In this document: positions 25,078 through 32,752 of the stretch, piece after piece | How the letters are laid out: every line of letters begins with the position of its first letter | Numbering within the stretch: position 1 is the first letter of the stretch | Assembly: GCA_902763365.1 (NCBI GenBank) | Contig: CACWRT010000011.1 | Location: forward strand, 1-40,227 | Length of the DNA stretch: 40,227 nucleotides | Direction of reading: 5' to 3' | Origin: an uncultured Ruminococcus sp. | GTDB lineage: Bacteria > Bacillota > Clostridia > Oscillospirales > Acutalibacteraceae | Translations under genes and position numbers: made by a program | Notes under the pieces: model-generated | What the model saw: the letters and a program-made list of their open reading frames with translations, nothing else | Told to the model about the DNA's origin: nothing | Databases searched by the model: none

Positions 25078-25441
25078 ATGGATGCCTTTGATTTTGGACT
25101 CAGAATAAGAGAACTGAGAGAGTCACGTAATATGTCACAGGAGACTCTCGGCAAAAAAATGGACGAAGCAAGCCTGTTGTTAGCAGCTATGAAAACAATA
25201 TCAAAACTCCGCCGCTTGATGTTCTTATAAAAATATCTAATGTGTTTAATGTATCACTTGATTATCTTGCGGGAAATGACGATCATGCCGAAATATTTGA
25301 TAGCTGCGGTCTGACTCCGGAGCAGTCCGCATTGATAAAACTTATAATTGAGGAATTTCAACAGAGAAACAAGGCAGTAAAGGGTCTCAGCAATCAGCAA
25401 CTCTATATAATTAATTTACTTCTTATAGAATTTATGAAATA
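25078..25441 (+). pseudogene. XRE/Cro-type transcriptional regulator with a frameshift
   Basis: The first frame encodes a normal HTH start, FGLRIRELRESRNMSQETLG then KKMD, and ends soon after. The second frame continues as KPVVSSYENNIKTPPLDVLI then KISNVFNVSLDYLAGNDD, exactly the rest of an HTH_3 domain, plus a C-terminal helix pair ending EFMK at 25441. The switch needs one lost base near 25160-25175 (GACGAAGCAAGCCTG). The repaired product would be about 120 residues. No strong ribosome site precedes the ATG. It is either a recent pseudogene or a sequence error. Confidence 0.75.
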
Positions 25442-25476
25442 AAAACTTAATTCAGAAACTAACAATAAAATAATAC

Positions 25477-25505
25477 TTGACAAATGGGGTAAGATGTATT
25501 AAACT
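25477..25505 (+). promoter_or_regulatory. Predicted promoter of the DUF2325-DUF3793-flavodoxin unit
   Basis: Consensus TTGACA at 25477-25482, a 17-bp spacer and TAAACT at 25500-25505, followed within 10 bp by a dyad operator. Confidence 0.6.
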
Positions 25506-25513
25506 ATTAGTGG

Positions 25514-25615
25514 TTAGATAAGTCTAATTTTGAAATATCGTGTTATTTCTTCAGAGGATCGCTATTGCCGGCTTATCTGACCTATAAAAAACGGTAAAGG
25601 TTAGATTAAACTAAC
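25514..25615 (+). promoter_or_regulatory. Paired DtxR-like dyads in the leader
   Basis: TTAGATAAGTCTAA at 25514-25527 and GTTAGATTAAACTAAC at 25600-25615 are inverted repeats of the TTAG...CTAA kind bound by DtxR/IdeR/MntR metalloregulators. Between them, CTTATCTGACC (25572-25582) is the reverse complement, with one G-T change, of GGTTAGATAAG at 25512, so the leader could also form an 11-bp stem. The genes that follow fit iron control. The regulator itself is not in the window. Confidence 0.5.
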
Positions 25616-25660
25616 TTCATGAATAGTAAATTAAGCTGTAATTACAAAAGGGAGGAAAAT

Positions 25661-25939
25661 ATGAGTCTTGTAATAGTTGGCGGAAATGAATGTATGGTAA
25701 GGGAATATATGGAGCTTTGCAAGTTGTACGACTGTAAGGCAAAGATATACCCGAAGATGTGCAGGGGACTTCAGAATATGGGCAATCCTGACCTTGTAGT
25801 ATTGTTTACAAACACCATGTCGCATAAAATGGTAAAATGTGCTCTTGACGGCGCAAAAAATCTGAAAATACCTGTAGAACGTTCACACTCAAGTTCAAAG
25901 GCAGCGCTTCGGAACATACTCGACAGATACGCAAGCTAA
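25661..25939 (+). CDS. DUF2325 domain protein
   Basis: A 92-residue protein starting MSLVIVGGNECMVREYMELC, a DUF2325-type nucleotide-binding-like fold (VIVGG loop, then VLFTNTMSHKMVKCALDGAK and a C-terminal helix). The role is unknown. Relatives occur beside ferrous-iron uptake (feo) genes in clostridia. The ATG at 25661 follows AAAGGGAGG; an in-frame ATG at 25619 overlaps the operator and lacks a ribosome site. It is the first gene of a three-gene unit, followed after 19 bp by the DUF3793 gene. Confidence 0.8.
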   Translation: MSLVIVGGNECMVREYMELCKLYDCKAKIYPKMCRGLQNMGNPDLVVLFTNTMSHKMVKCALDGAKNLKIPVERSHSSSKAALRNILDRYAS

Positions 25940-25958
25940 GTGGAAGGGGGACTTTAAG

Positions 25959-26510
25959 ATGTCTGAAGAAATGCTTGTAAAATACTGTTCACCTACGATA
26001 GTAGGCATAAAAACAGCGAACCTCTTCACCTGCCGTTTTGAGAGTAAAGCTGACGAACATCACAGCCTTAATAAGCTTAACAGGCTTCTGTCATCCAAGG
26101 GGCTCAGAATAATCCCCCTCAGACATCATAAAGGGGCAACTCTTATATATATCTACAGACCTTCACTTCTGAAAAAAGATCTGAAAAACAAAGCGGCAAG
26201 CGGTATTCTTAAAGATATGGGATATACCTGTGACAATATAAATAAATGTCTTACACGTCTTATGAAAAAGCTCCGTACAGAAGAAAGCTTTCCTCATGAG
26301 ATAGGGTTGTTTCTCGGATATCCGCCCGAAGACGTAGAAGGCTTTATCCATAATAAGGCAGAGGGCTGTAAATGCGTAGGCTGCTGGAAGGTATACGGAG
26401 ATGCAGAAAAGGCGCAAAACACTTTCGATAAATATAAAAAGTGTACAGAAATATGCTGTTCCCTCGTTGCAAAGGGATGCAGTGTAGAAAAGCTTGCCGT
26501 GTGCGGCTGA
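25959..26510 (+). CDS. DUF3793 family protein
   Basis: A 183-residue cytoplasmic protein of the DUF3793 family, which is found in clostridia near iron-uptake and flavodoxin genes. Diagnostic stretches are CSPTIVGIKTANLF near the start, GATLIYIYRPSLL, SFPHEIGLFLGYPPEDVEGF and CKCVGCWKVYGDAEKAQNTF. Eight cysteines, several in the C-terminal third, could bind metal, but this is unproven. AAGGGGG precedes the ATG. Downstream, AGTCTTA/TAAGACT (26525-26554) forms a hairpin without a T tail before the flavodoxin gene, perhaps an mRNA-processing or attenuation element. Confidence 0.85.
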   Translation: MSEEMLVKYCSPTIVGIKTANLFTCRFESKADEHHSLNKLNRLLSSKGLRIIPLRHHKGATLIYIYRPSLLKKDLKNKAASGILKDMGYTCDNINKCLTRLMKKLRTEESFPHEIGLFLGYPPEDVEGFIHNKAEGCKCVGCWKVYGDAEKAQNTFDKYKKCTEICCSLVAKGCSVEKLAVCG

Positions 26511-26585
26511 TATTATCGTAAAAGAGTCTTATCGGATATTATTTTCGTAAGACTTAAAATATTAATTAAAGAGAGGATTTTTCTT

Positions 26586-27008
26586 ATGAGTAAAGTAGCA
26601 GTAGTTTATTGGAGCGGTACAGGCAATACCGAGGCTATGGCTGAGGCAGTGCTGAAGGGTGCAAAGGATAAGGGCGCAGAAGCTGAGATCTTTACTGCAA
26701 CGGATTTTGATGCAGATAAGATGGATGCTTTTGATGCGGTTGCTTTCGGATGCCCCTCGATGGGTACGGAAGAACTTGAGGACAGCGAATTCCTCCCCAT
26801 GTTCGATGGAGTAAAGGATAAGCTCTCAGGCAAGAAAATAGTCCTGTTCGGTTCTTACGGCTGGGGCGACGGAGAATGGATGAGAAACTGGGAAGAGGAC
26901 TGCAAAAATTCAGGCGCAGTAATGGCTGCTGATTTTGTTATATGCAACGACGCTCCCGATGACGATGCATTGGCTGCTTGCGAAGCACTCGGTGCGGCTC
27001 TTGTCTGA
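26586..27008 (+). CDS. Flavodoxin
   Basis: A short-chain flavodoxin of 140 residues, an FMN electron carrier that replaces ferredoxin when iron is scarce. The phosphate loop WSGTGNTEAMAEAV is at about 9-22. The FMN-flanking loops are CPSMGTEELEDSEF at about 55-68 and GSYGWGDGEWM at about 88-98. GAGAGG precedes the ATG. It closes the unit that begins at 25661, ahead of a strong terminator. Placement downstream of DtxR-like dyads fits derepression on iron limitation. Confidence 0.93.
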   Translation: MSKVAVVYWSGTGNTEAMAEAVLKGAKDKGAEAEIFTATDFDADKMDAFDAVAFGCPSMGTEELEDSEFLPMFDGVKDKLSGKKIVLFGSYGWGDGEWMRNWEEDCKNSGAVMAADFVICNDAPDDDALAACEALGAALV

Positions 27009-27030
27009 TAATTACAGCTGACCAAAGATT

Positions 27031-27075
27031 AATACCCATAATAAGGCTTAAAAAAGTCTTGTTATGGGTATTTTT
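27031..27075 (+). terminator. Rho-independent terminator
   Basis: AATACCCATAATAAG pairs with CTTGTTATGGGTATT and is followed by a T run. It closes the flavodoxin unit. Confidence 0.88.
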
Positions 27076-27097
27076 GTATTTTTGACGATATTCATTA

Positions 27098-27126
27098 TTT
27101 ACATTTGCAGTTTATTGTGATATGAT
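27098..27126 (+). promoter_or_regulatory. Predicted promoter of the S24-type regulator
   Basis: TTTACA at 27098-27103, a 17-bp spacer and TATGAT at 27121-27126, 25 bp before the gene. Confidence 0.55.
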
Positions 27127-27156
27127 ATAAGTAATAATCTTTCAGAGGTGATGGAT

Positions 27157-28032
27157 GTGGCAAAAAGGAGTTTTGATCTTTCTTGTGAAAAGGACGCAGG
27201 CAAGATAGACCCAAAGACAGGCAAACCGTCAAAGGGTGAGTCTGTTCCTGTTATCTGTGAACGAATACGGTTTTATCGCGAAAGAAAAGGAATTGAACAG
27301 AAAGTCCTTGCCGCTAAGATAGGGATAACGGGCAATTCCGTTTCAAACTGGGAAAACGGACGTTCACGCCCGGATGTAAATTTACTGCCTGCAATATGCC
27401 GGGTACTGGATATAACATTATACGATCTTTTTAATATTGCTGATCCTACAAAAACAATAACAGCTTCTCAGCAGACGCTTATCAATAAATATGAAAAGCT
27501 GTCCGACGGGCATAGGTATACCATAGATAAACTTATAGATACCTTGTCAAGTATAGAGAAAGCTGAGGAAAGCCCCGATCTGAAGGTTCTTATGTATTTC
27601 AGCCGCAGTCTTGCGGCGGGTATAGGCGACCCTTCCGAGTTTGACGAAGAGGCGGAGCCTGTTTATGTTTATTCTACACCCGAGGTATCAAAGGCAGACA
27701 GTATATTCAAAGTAAACGGCGACAGTATGGAGCCTGTTTTCTCAAACGGTCAGGATGTGCTTGTACAGAGAATAAGGGGCAGTTCCGATCTTGAGTTTGG
27801 TGAAATAGGCGCATTTATTGTAGGGAACGAAACATACATAAAAAAATACGAACGGGATGGTCTTTATTCGTTGAATCCCGATTATCCCGTAATGCGTTTT
27901 GAGGATGAGAATTCTGTATATCTGATAGGCAGAGTAACGGGAATTCTTGATCCCTCATGCTACGCAAAACAAAAGGATATCGACAGATACAGATTACTCC
28001 ACAATAATGACAGGGAAATGTGGAATGTGTAA
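27157..28032 (+). CDS. XRE-family repressor with S24 (LexA/CI-like) protease domain
   Basis: A 291-residue regulator. A HTH_3 domain at about 30-90 reads IRFYRERKGIEQKVLAAKIG and ITGNSVSNWENGRSRPDVNL. A linker contains LAAGIGDP, whose Ala-Gly fits a self-cleavage site. The C-terminal peptidase S24 domain has the nucleophile in NGDSMEPVF and the lysine in NETYIKKYERDGLYSLNP. Such proteins are cleaved on DNA damage with RecA, as in phage CI and LexA. The best start is GTG at 27157, with AGAGGTGA at a proper distance; GTG and ATG a few codons upstream overlap that site. The operator and targets are not evident, and no intact prophage lies nearby. Confidence 0.88.
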   Translation: MAKRSFDLSCEKDAGKIDPKTGKPSKGESVPVICERIRFYRERKGIEQKVLAAKIGITGNSVSNWENGRSRPDVNLLPAICRVLDITLYDLFNIADPTKTITASQQTLINKYEKLSDGHRYTIDKLIDTLSSIEKAEESPDLKVLMYFSRSLAAGIGDPSEFDEEAEPVYVYSTPEVSKADSIFKVNGDSMEPVFSNGQDVLVQRIRGSSDLEFGEIGAFIVGNETYIKKYERDGLYSLNPDYPVMRFEDENSVYLIGRVTGILDPSCYAKQKDIDRYRLLHNNDREMWNV

Positions 28033-28085
28033 AGTGTAAGGTGGAATTGATGCGGCACCCCGCAGGTGCAGGGGGGAGGAATAGT

Positions 28086-28520
28086 ATGAGAAAATCCACT
28101 AAGAATCTTCACAGTGAGATGAAAAGTACGAGGAATATCAATGATTTGCTTGATAATAATAAAGAAACCTTTAACGCAAGTAAATACAGTACTCAGTTAT
28201 CATGCGCTTTGAATCAGCTTCTGAAAGATAAGGGACTGAAACAGGCGGATGTCATTAAAAGGTCCGGTCTTAAAGCAATACACGCCTGTCATATATTCAG
28301 CGGCACTAAAAATGCTTCCAGAGATAAGGTCCTGGCACTTTGTGTCGGTATGCAGCTGACTCCCGAACAGGCAAATCGTTTGCTATATGTTTCGGGATAT
28401 GCCGAATTGTACGATAAAAACGAAAGAGATTTTATTATCATTCACGGACTTGAGCATGGCAAAGCTGTTACAGAAATAAACGAGATTTTATTTGACAGGG
28501 GACATAAACTGCTTGAGTGA
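28086..28520 (+). CDS. HTH (XRE-like) protein with C-terminal helical extension
   Basis: A 144-residue protein. About 45 charged residues lead into a helix-turn-helix (ALNQLLKDKGLKQADVIKRS, then GLKAIHACHIFSGTKNASRD), followed by MQLTPEQANRLLYVSGYAEL and a tail KAVTEINEILFDRGHKLLE. Proteins of this form occur in clostridia near signalling genes, but I do not know a proven function. The start at 28086 has a strong GGGGGGAGGA site. An in-frame ATG at 28020 overlaps the previous gene and has no ribosome site. Its stop overlaps a possible GTG of the next gene, suggesting co-transcription. Confidence 0.75.
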   Translation: MRKSTKNLHSEMKSTRNINDLLDNNKETFNASKYSTQLSCALNQLLKDKGLKQADVIKRSGLKAIHACHIFSGTKNASRDKVLALCVGMQLTPEQANRLLYVSGYAELYDKNERDFIIIHGLEHGKAVTEINEILFDRGHKLLE

Positions 28521-28537
28521 TAAAAGAGGTGAATAAC

Positions 28538-28969
28538 TTGTATATCAGACTTATGGAAAAAAAGGATAAAAAAGAAGTTAAGGAAATGATGTATGTGTTC
28601 TACCATTCTCCGGCTGTACTGTCAGATGGTTCATGTGAAATATACGAAAATGATATTGAAGCCTGTATCGGGAATAATCCTTTTATAGAAGGATATGTTT
28701 TTGAAGAAAACCATACGATTCTTGGTTACAGTATGATATCCAGGAGTTTTTCTACAGAATTCGGAAAACCTTGTATCTGGATAGAGGATATTTATGTAAA
28801 AGAAGAATACAGAAACAAAGGGATAGGAAAGAAATTTTTTGAGTTTATAGAAAATAAATACAGCGGATGCCTTTTTCGTCTTGAGGCCGAGCAGGAAAAT
28901 GAAAAGGCAATTGAATTTTACAGGAAATGCGGATTTGGAATTCTGCCTTATCTTGAGCTTAAAAAATAA
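28538..28969 (+). CDS. GNAT family N-acetyltransferase
   Basis: A 143-residue acetyl-CoA-dependent transferase. The N-terminal strand YIRLMEKKDKKEVKEMMYVF, then ILGYSMISRSFS, and the acetyl-CoA loop IYVKEEYRNKGIGKKFFEFI (RNKGIG at about 92-97) mark the GNAT fold. The end EKAIEFYRKCGFGILPYLEL is typical of small-molecule or peptide GNATs. I favour the TTG at 28538, with AGAGGTGA just upstream; a GTG at 28517 overlaps the previous stop. The substrate is unknown. It likely shares a transcript with the two HTH genes. Confidence 0.85.
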   Translation: MYIRLMEKKDKKEVKEMMYVFYHSPAVLSDGSCEIYENDIEACIGNNPFIEGYVFEENHTILGYSMISRSFSTEFGKPCIWIEDIYVKEEYRNKGIGKKFFEFIENKYSGCLFRLEAEQENEKAIEFYRKCGFGILPYLELKK

Positions 28970-29017
28970 TAGGGCTGCAGTTCAGTACATAGTGATAAAT
29001 AAGGAGAGTGTAAAATA

Positions 29018-30097
29018 ATGTTCATGCCTGTTCTTGTATACAGTGAAAATGAGGCTGTTATCAATAATTCAAAAAAAATAGCGCAGCGGGGACATAATGC
29101 CCTGATCGTCACGGGAAGGAGTTCTGCGTCACGCAACGGTTCTTTGAATGATGTGGTACACGCACTTGAGAAAGAAAGAATATCCTACTCTGTTTATAAC
29201 AAAATTGAGGAAAACCCTACAGTACAAAATGTGATGGAAGCCGTAGGGTTCGGACAAGAAAAAAATTCCGATTTTGTTATAGGCATAGGCGGAGGATCTG
29301 CTTTGGATGCGGCTAAGGCTGTTTCATTCATGCTTGCACACCCGGGAGAAAAAGAAGATCTGTTATACACTCACTGTGATGATTCAGCATTACCTCTTGT
29401 GCTGATACCTACGACCTGCGGAACAGGGTCGGAGGTTACGGGTGTAAGCGTTCTTACTGTTTCGCAGCTTCATACAAAAAAATCCATAAGCCATAAGATA
29501 TTTGCCGATCTTGCATTGATAGACGGAAAATATCTTAAAGACATACCCATTCATATTTTGCGAAATACTGCCCTGGATGCGCTGACTCATTTGACAGAAA
29601 GCTATATCAACAGTAATACGGATGTTTTCAGCCGTATGTTTGCGGATGCGGGACTTGATCTGTGGAGAAAAAATATGGATTGTCTTGTCACAGGAAAGCC
29701 TGATGACGTGCAGATGTCTGAAATGATGAATGCTTCCGCTCTCGGTGGAATGGCTATTGCACAGAACGGTACCGGTATACCTCACGGATTGAGCTATTCC
29801 CTCACATATAAGCTGAATATTCCCCATGGAAAGGCGGTAGGGTATTTTACGGCAGGATATCTGAGTGAGGCCTCTGAAAAAGACAGAAACCATATACTTG
29901 AAAAGCTCGGTTTTGATGGAGTCGGGGAGTTTTCGGATTGGTATAAGGAATTGTACGGTATTACGGAGGTAGAGGACAGTATTCTTGAACAAGCTGTTGA
30001 CGAATTGTGGAAGAATCAGCCAAAGGTAAAAACAGCGCCCTTTGAAGTCAGTTATGATAAGCTTATGAAAATAGCGTTTTACAATAAAAACAATTGA
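29018..30097 (+). CDS. Iron-containing alcohol dehydrogenase
   Basis: A 359-residue NAD(P)-dependent enzyme of the group III (iron) alcohol dehydrogenase family. The nucleotide-binding part contains VIGIGGGSALDAAKA at about 90-104 and IPTTCGTGSEVTGVSVL at about 131-147. The metal ligands lie in TALDALTHLTESYI and IPHGLSYSLTYKLNIPHGKA (Asp and three His). The length is slightly shorter than the usual 380-390. AAGGAG precedes the ATG. The substrate may be a short alcohol or aldehyde; there is no partner gene to narrow it. A terminator follows about 85 bp later. Confidence 0.9.
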   Translation: MFMPVLVYSENEAVINNSKKIAQRGHNALIVTGRSSASRNGSLNDVVHALEKERISYSVYNKIEENPTVQNVMEAVGFGQEKNSDFVIGIGGGSALDAAKAVSFMLAHPGEKEDLLYTHCDDSALPLVLIPTTCGTGSEVTGVSVLTVSQLHTKKSISHKIFADLALIDGKYLKDIPIHILRNTALDALTHLTESYINSNTDVFSRMFADAGLDLWRKNMDCLVTGKPDDVQMSEMMNASALGGMAIAQNGTGIPHGLSYSLTYKLNIPHGKAVGYFTAGYLSEASEKDRNHILEKLGFDGVGEFSDWYKELYGITEVEDSILEQAVDELWKNQPKVKTAPFEVSYDKLMKIAFYNKNN

Positions 30098-30180
30098 GCG
30101 CTTATGAATACATTATGTCAGATATGCTGATACAAAGATATAATTAAGCTTGGTCGTGAAACAGCCGGGTTTACAATTCC

Positions 30181-30219
30181 GATCCGGTCATGTATAAGTG
30201 ACCGGATCATGTACTTTTT
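30181..30219 (+). terminator. Rho-independent terminator
   Basis: GATCCGGTCA pairs perfectly with TGACCGGATC across an 8-base loop; a T run follows after five bases. It ends the alcohol dehydrogenase transcript. Confidence 0.8.
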
Positions 30220-30294
30220 ATGATGCGGATCATCACCAATAAAGTCTGAGCGGATGCAGAGTTTACAAATTTTATGAAAAATCAGATGAAAAGG

Positions 30295-30323
30295 TTGAAA
30301 AATTGGTCAATAAAATGTATAAT
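30295..30323 (+). promoter_or_regulatory. Predicted promoter of sfsA
   Basis: TTGAAA at 30295-30300, a 17-bp spacer and TATAAT at 30318-30323, 48 bp upstream of the sfsA ATG. Confidence 0.6.
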
Positions 30324-30370
30324 CAGATAGTGTAATAGTAAATTAATCACACAAACCGCGCGTAAAAGGA

Positions 30371-31129
30371 ATGACTGAGGATTTGAAATACGATAATATT
30401 ATCAAAGGGAAGTTTATCAGCCGCCCCAGCAGATTCATAGCCAATGTGGAAATAAACGGTAAAACTGAAAAAGCACACATCCGAAACAACGGAAGGTGCA
30501 GTGAGCTGTTTATACAAGGGGCAGAGGTGTATCTGACAGAAAACCATTCTACGAAAAAAACTACCGCGTATGATCTTGTGGCGGTCAGAAAAAAGAACGG
30601 ACTTCTTGTGAATATAGACAATCGTGCTGCGAAGCTTGCTGTAAAAGAATGGCTTGAAAAGCAGGGATTCAGCAAGCTGATCGGAGGTCAGGTTATTATT
30701 GATTCAAAGATAGATTTTTACATGGAGAAGGAAAATGACTATGGAAGTCTCAAGAAATTTATTTATGAAGTAAGGACCTGTACATTAGAGAAAAACGGAG
30801 TCAGTTATTATCCCGAAGCGCCTGTTACAAACGAACACAAACTGCTCAGAAAGCTTGTAAGGTATTCAAAAATGGGGTACAGGACGTTTTTGGCGTTTGT
30901 GATACAAATTAACGGCGTTACGGGTTTGAAATTGTGTGACGATGCAGATCCGCTGTATCCTATGTTTTTTAAAGAAGCAGTAAAGGACGGATTGAAATAT
31001 GTACTTTTGCCCTGCATTGTCGAACCCGACAGTTTAGAGATAATTCCCGGAAAGGATTTTTTTCAGTATATGCGCGATTTCAGGATAAGCTCGGAGCTCG
31101 GGGTTCGTGGCTCAGAGCCGGGCGAATGA
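30371..31129 (+). CDS. sfsA: SfsA family DNA/RNA nuclease
   Basis: A 252-residue protein of the SfsA family (sugar fermentation stimulation protein; a nuclease-like fold with an N-terminal OB part). Recognisable stretches are KGKFISRPSRFIANVEINGK, HIRNNGRCSELF in place of the more usual HxPNTGRM, DYGSLKKFIYEVRTCTL with the conserved V-x-T turn, and YPEAPVTNEHKLLRKLV. The changes in the GRM-like block are seen in clostridial members. The ATG sits almost against AAAAGGA, an unusually short spacing; the TTG at 30383 is an alternative start. Confidence 0.85.
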   Translation: MTEDLKYDNIIKGKFISRPSRFIANVEINGKTEKAHIRNNGRCSELFIQGAEVYLTENHSTKKTTAYDLVAVRKKNGLLVNIDNRAAKLAVKEWLEKQGFSKLIGGQVIIDSKIDFYMEKENDYGSLKKFIYEVRTCTLEKNGVSYYPEAPVTNEHKLLRKLVRYSKMGYRTFLAFVIQINGVTGLKLCDDADPLYPMFFKEAVKDGLKYVLLPCIVEPDSLEIIPGKDFFQYMRDFRISSELGVRGSEPGE

Positions 31130-31181
31130 TATTATATTGGCTTAGCGCGGTTTTATATTATGCTGTAATAAGGCGTTCTGA

Positions 31182-31442
31182 TTATTTTGACAGGAGCTGT
31201 ATTCCTTTTTCGGTAACTTCATAGGCTGAAAACTCAAGCAGTTCGCTGCACCCGAATTTTGAATGAGCTTTTACATAACCGTTTCTTCTTAGCAGCTCAA
31301 GCGCCTTGCCTATATCGCCGACGGAAAACTTTTTACATTCACGGGCAGCCATAACATCGTTAAAGCTGACTGTATCCTTTTTCTTCAGTTCCTTGTTTAT
31401 AAAAGAAAGAATTGTTTTTACACATTGATCGTTCAGCTGCAT
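31182..31442 (-). CDS. Small winged-helix-like protein (DUF2513-like)
   Basis: An 86-residue protein beginning MQLNDQCVKTILSFINKELK, which resembles the DUF2513 family start, followed by SVGDIGKALELLRRNGYVKA and a C-terminal YEVTEKGIQLLSK, the pattern of a winged helix (recognition helix, wing, then VTEKG turn). A DNA-binding role is therefore likely. The ATG at 31442 follows GGAGAG; an earlier in-frame ATG overlaps that site. It is divergent from the membrane protein at 31586, with a small palindrome between them. Confidence 0.65.
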   Translation of the reverse strand: MQLNDQCVKTILSFINKELKKKDTVSFNDVMAARECKKFSVGDIGKALELLRRNGYVKAHSKFGCSELLEFSAYEVTEKGIQLLSK

Positions 31443-31492
31443 GGTATCTCTCCTTTTCATATTTTGTTGCTGTTTTTCGTAAAAACAGAATA

Positions 31493-31528
31493 TACTTATT
31501 TGTATAAGTACTCATTATATATTATTAT
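31493..31528 (+). promoter_or_regulatory. Palindrome overlapping a predicted promoter
   Basis: TACTTAT-TTGT-ATAAGTA (31493-31510) is a 7-bp inverted repeat. It overlaps TTGTAT at 31500, which with 17 bp and TATTAT at 31523-31528 could be the promoter of the gene at 31586. The divergent regulator at 31182 could bind here. Confidence 0.35.
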
Positions 31529-31585
31529 AAACTACAGTTTTATTGTTTACAATGATCAGATAAAAAAATTTACGGGGGCGTTAAA

Positions 31586-32752
31586 ATGTATCTTAAAACA
31601 AAATGGATAAGCTTTTTAAAAGTCAAAAATGCCTTGTTGCTGCTGACAGGATTGTTTCTTGTATTTACAGGTATTGCAGATATTATTTCGCTGATAGTTT
31701 ATTATTGGGGCGATTGGGATACGGTTATTCATGCCCGCTCTACCCCCGAAGCGGTATGCGGATTTTTTGTTGGGATAGTAATGCTTATGATCAGAACAGC
31801 ATCCAAAAACGAGATAAGCAAAGCGAACTTTTATTCAAGCTATTTTGAATCCGATCTTTACGGAAAAATATACTATAATGAATTGTCGGAGATCACAGGC
31901 TTTGATCCGCGGACAGTAAAAAGCAATCTTCATTTTCTGCGTATCTTTTATATGAAGCGCTTTTCCTTTTCGGCGGATGACAGCGGCGAGTATATTGAGC
32001 TTTTCAGTAAAACTGTAGTATGCAGCTGTAAAAACTGCGGAGCTGTAATAGATAAGAAAATATATTTCACGGGAATATGTCCCTATTGTAAAACATCTGA
32101 TGTATTTGCAACAGTTCTTACCGATAATAAAGTATATAATATCTTAGGCGATGCTCAAAGCTCAAAGTCACAGGCTGTATACTATCTTCGCAAAAATATT
32201 TTCATAAAAAGAGCATTGATGACAGCGGCTGTTGGTTTTTCGGCTCTGATAGTTTTTATTCTTATAATGGTGATCATAGATTCCGCAGGAAATTATAACG
32301 ATCAGCAATATCTTAAAGACCTGCTTCTGTCGGGAAAAAGCTACTCATCTTACGAACTGATAAAAAAACAGATACTTGACGGTATAGTATGGGATACCTT
32401 TTTTATAATGATATTTTTACCGCTGATATTTATTTCTGTAAAAAAGCTCATCCTTATAGATAAGTCACAGCATTATGCCGAACTTTTTGCTGAGTCACAT
32501 TCACCATTTCTTGACTTGTCCGTTATAAAGAACAGCGGTTCTGTAAAAACACTGCGAAGATGTCTTCAGAGCGGATATCTGAGAAACTGTACTCTTGAAA
32601 AGCATGATAATATACTCACAATTTCTCTTGCAAAAAAGATCGTAAAGGACAGCTGCCCCTATTGCGGCGCACCCGTTACCGGCGCAGTGAATGAAAATTA
32701 TTTTTGCGGCTTCTGCGGAAACAGAATACTCAGAGTGATAGATAAGAAATAA
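31586..32752 (+). CDS. Membrane protein with two zinc-ribbon-like segments
   Basis: Unrecognised protein of 388 residues. Hydrophobic segments lie at about 15-40, 55-70, 208-231 and 270-291. A cytoplasmic-looking loop after the second contains a possible winged-helix part (LYGKIYYNELSEITGFDPRT then VKSNLHFLRIF) and a first cysteine cluster (CSCKNCGAVIDKK, then CPYC). The C-terminus carries a second (CPYCGAPVTGAVNENYFCGF, CGNRIL). Two CxxC pairs in each cluster fit zinc ribbons. GGGGGCG precedes the ATG. The combination of a PCI/winged-helix-like loop, zinc ribbons and four helices suggests a membrane-bound regulatory or assembly protein, but this is a guess. Confidence 0.7.
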   Translation: MYLKTKWISFLKVKNALLLLTGLFLVFTGIADIISLIVYYWGDWDTVIHARSTPEAVCGFFVGIVMLMIRTASKNEISKANFYSSYFESDLYGKIYYNELSEITGFDPRTVKSNLHFLRIFYMKRFSFSADDSGEYIELFSKTVVCSCKNCGAVIDKKIYFTGICPYCKTSDVFATVLTDNKVYNILGDAQSSKSQAVYYLRKNIFIKRALMTAAVGFSALIVFILIMVIIDSAGNYNDQQYLKDLLLSGKSYSSYELIKKQILDGIVWDTFFIMIFLPLIFISVKKLILIDKSQHYAELFAESHSPFLDLSVIKNSGSVKTLRRCLQSGYLRNCTLEKHDNILTISLAKKIVKDSCPYCGAPVTGAVNENYFCGFCGNRILRVIDKK

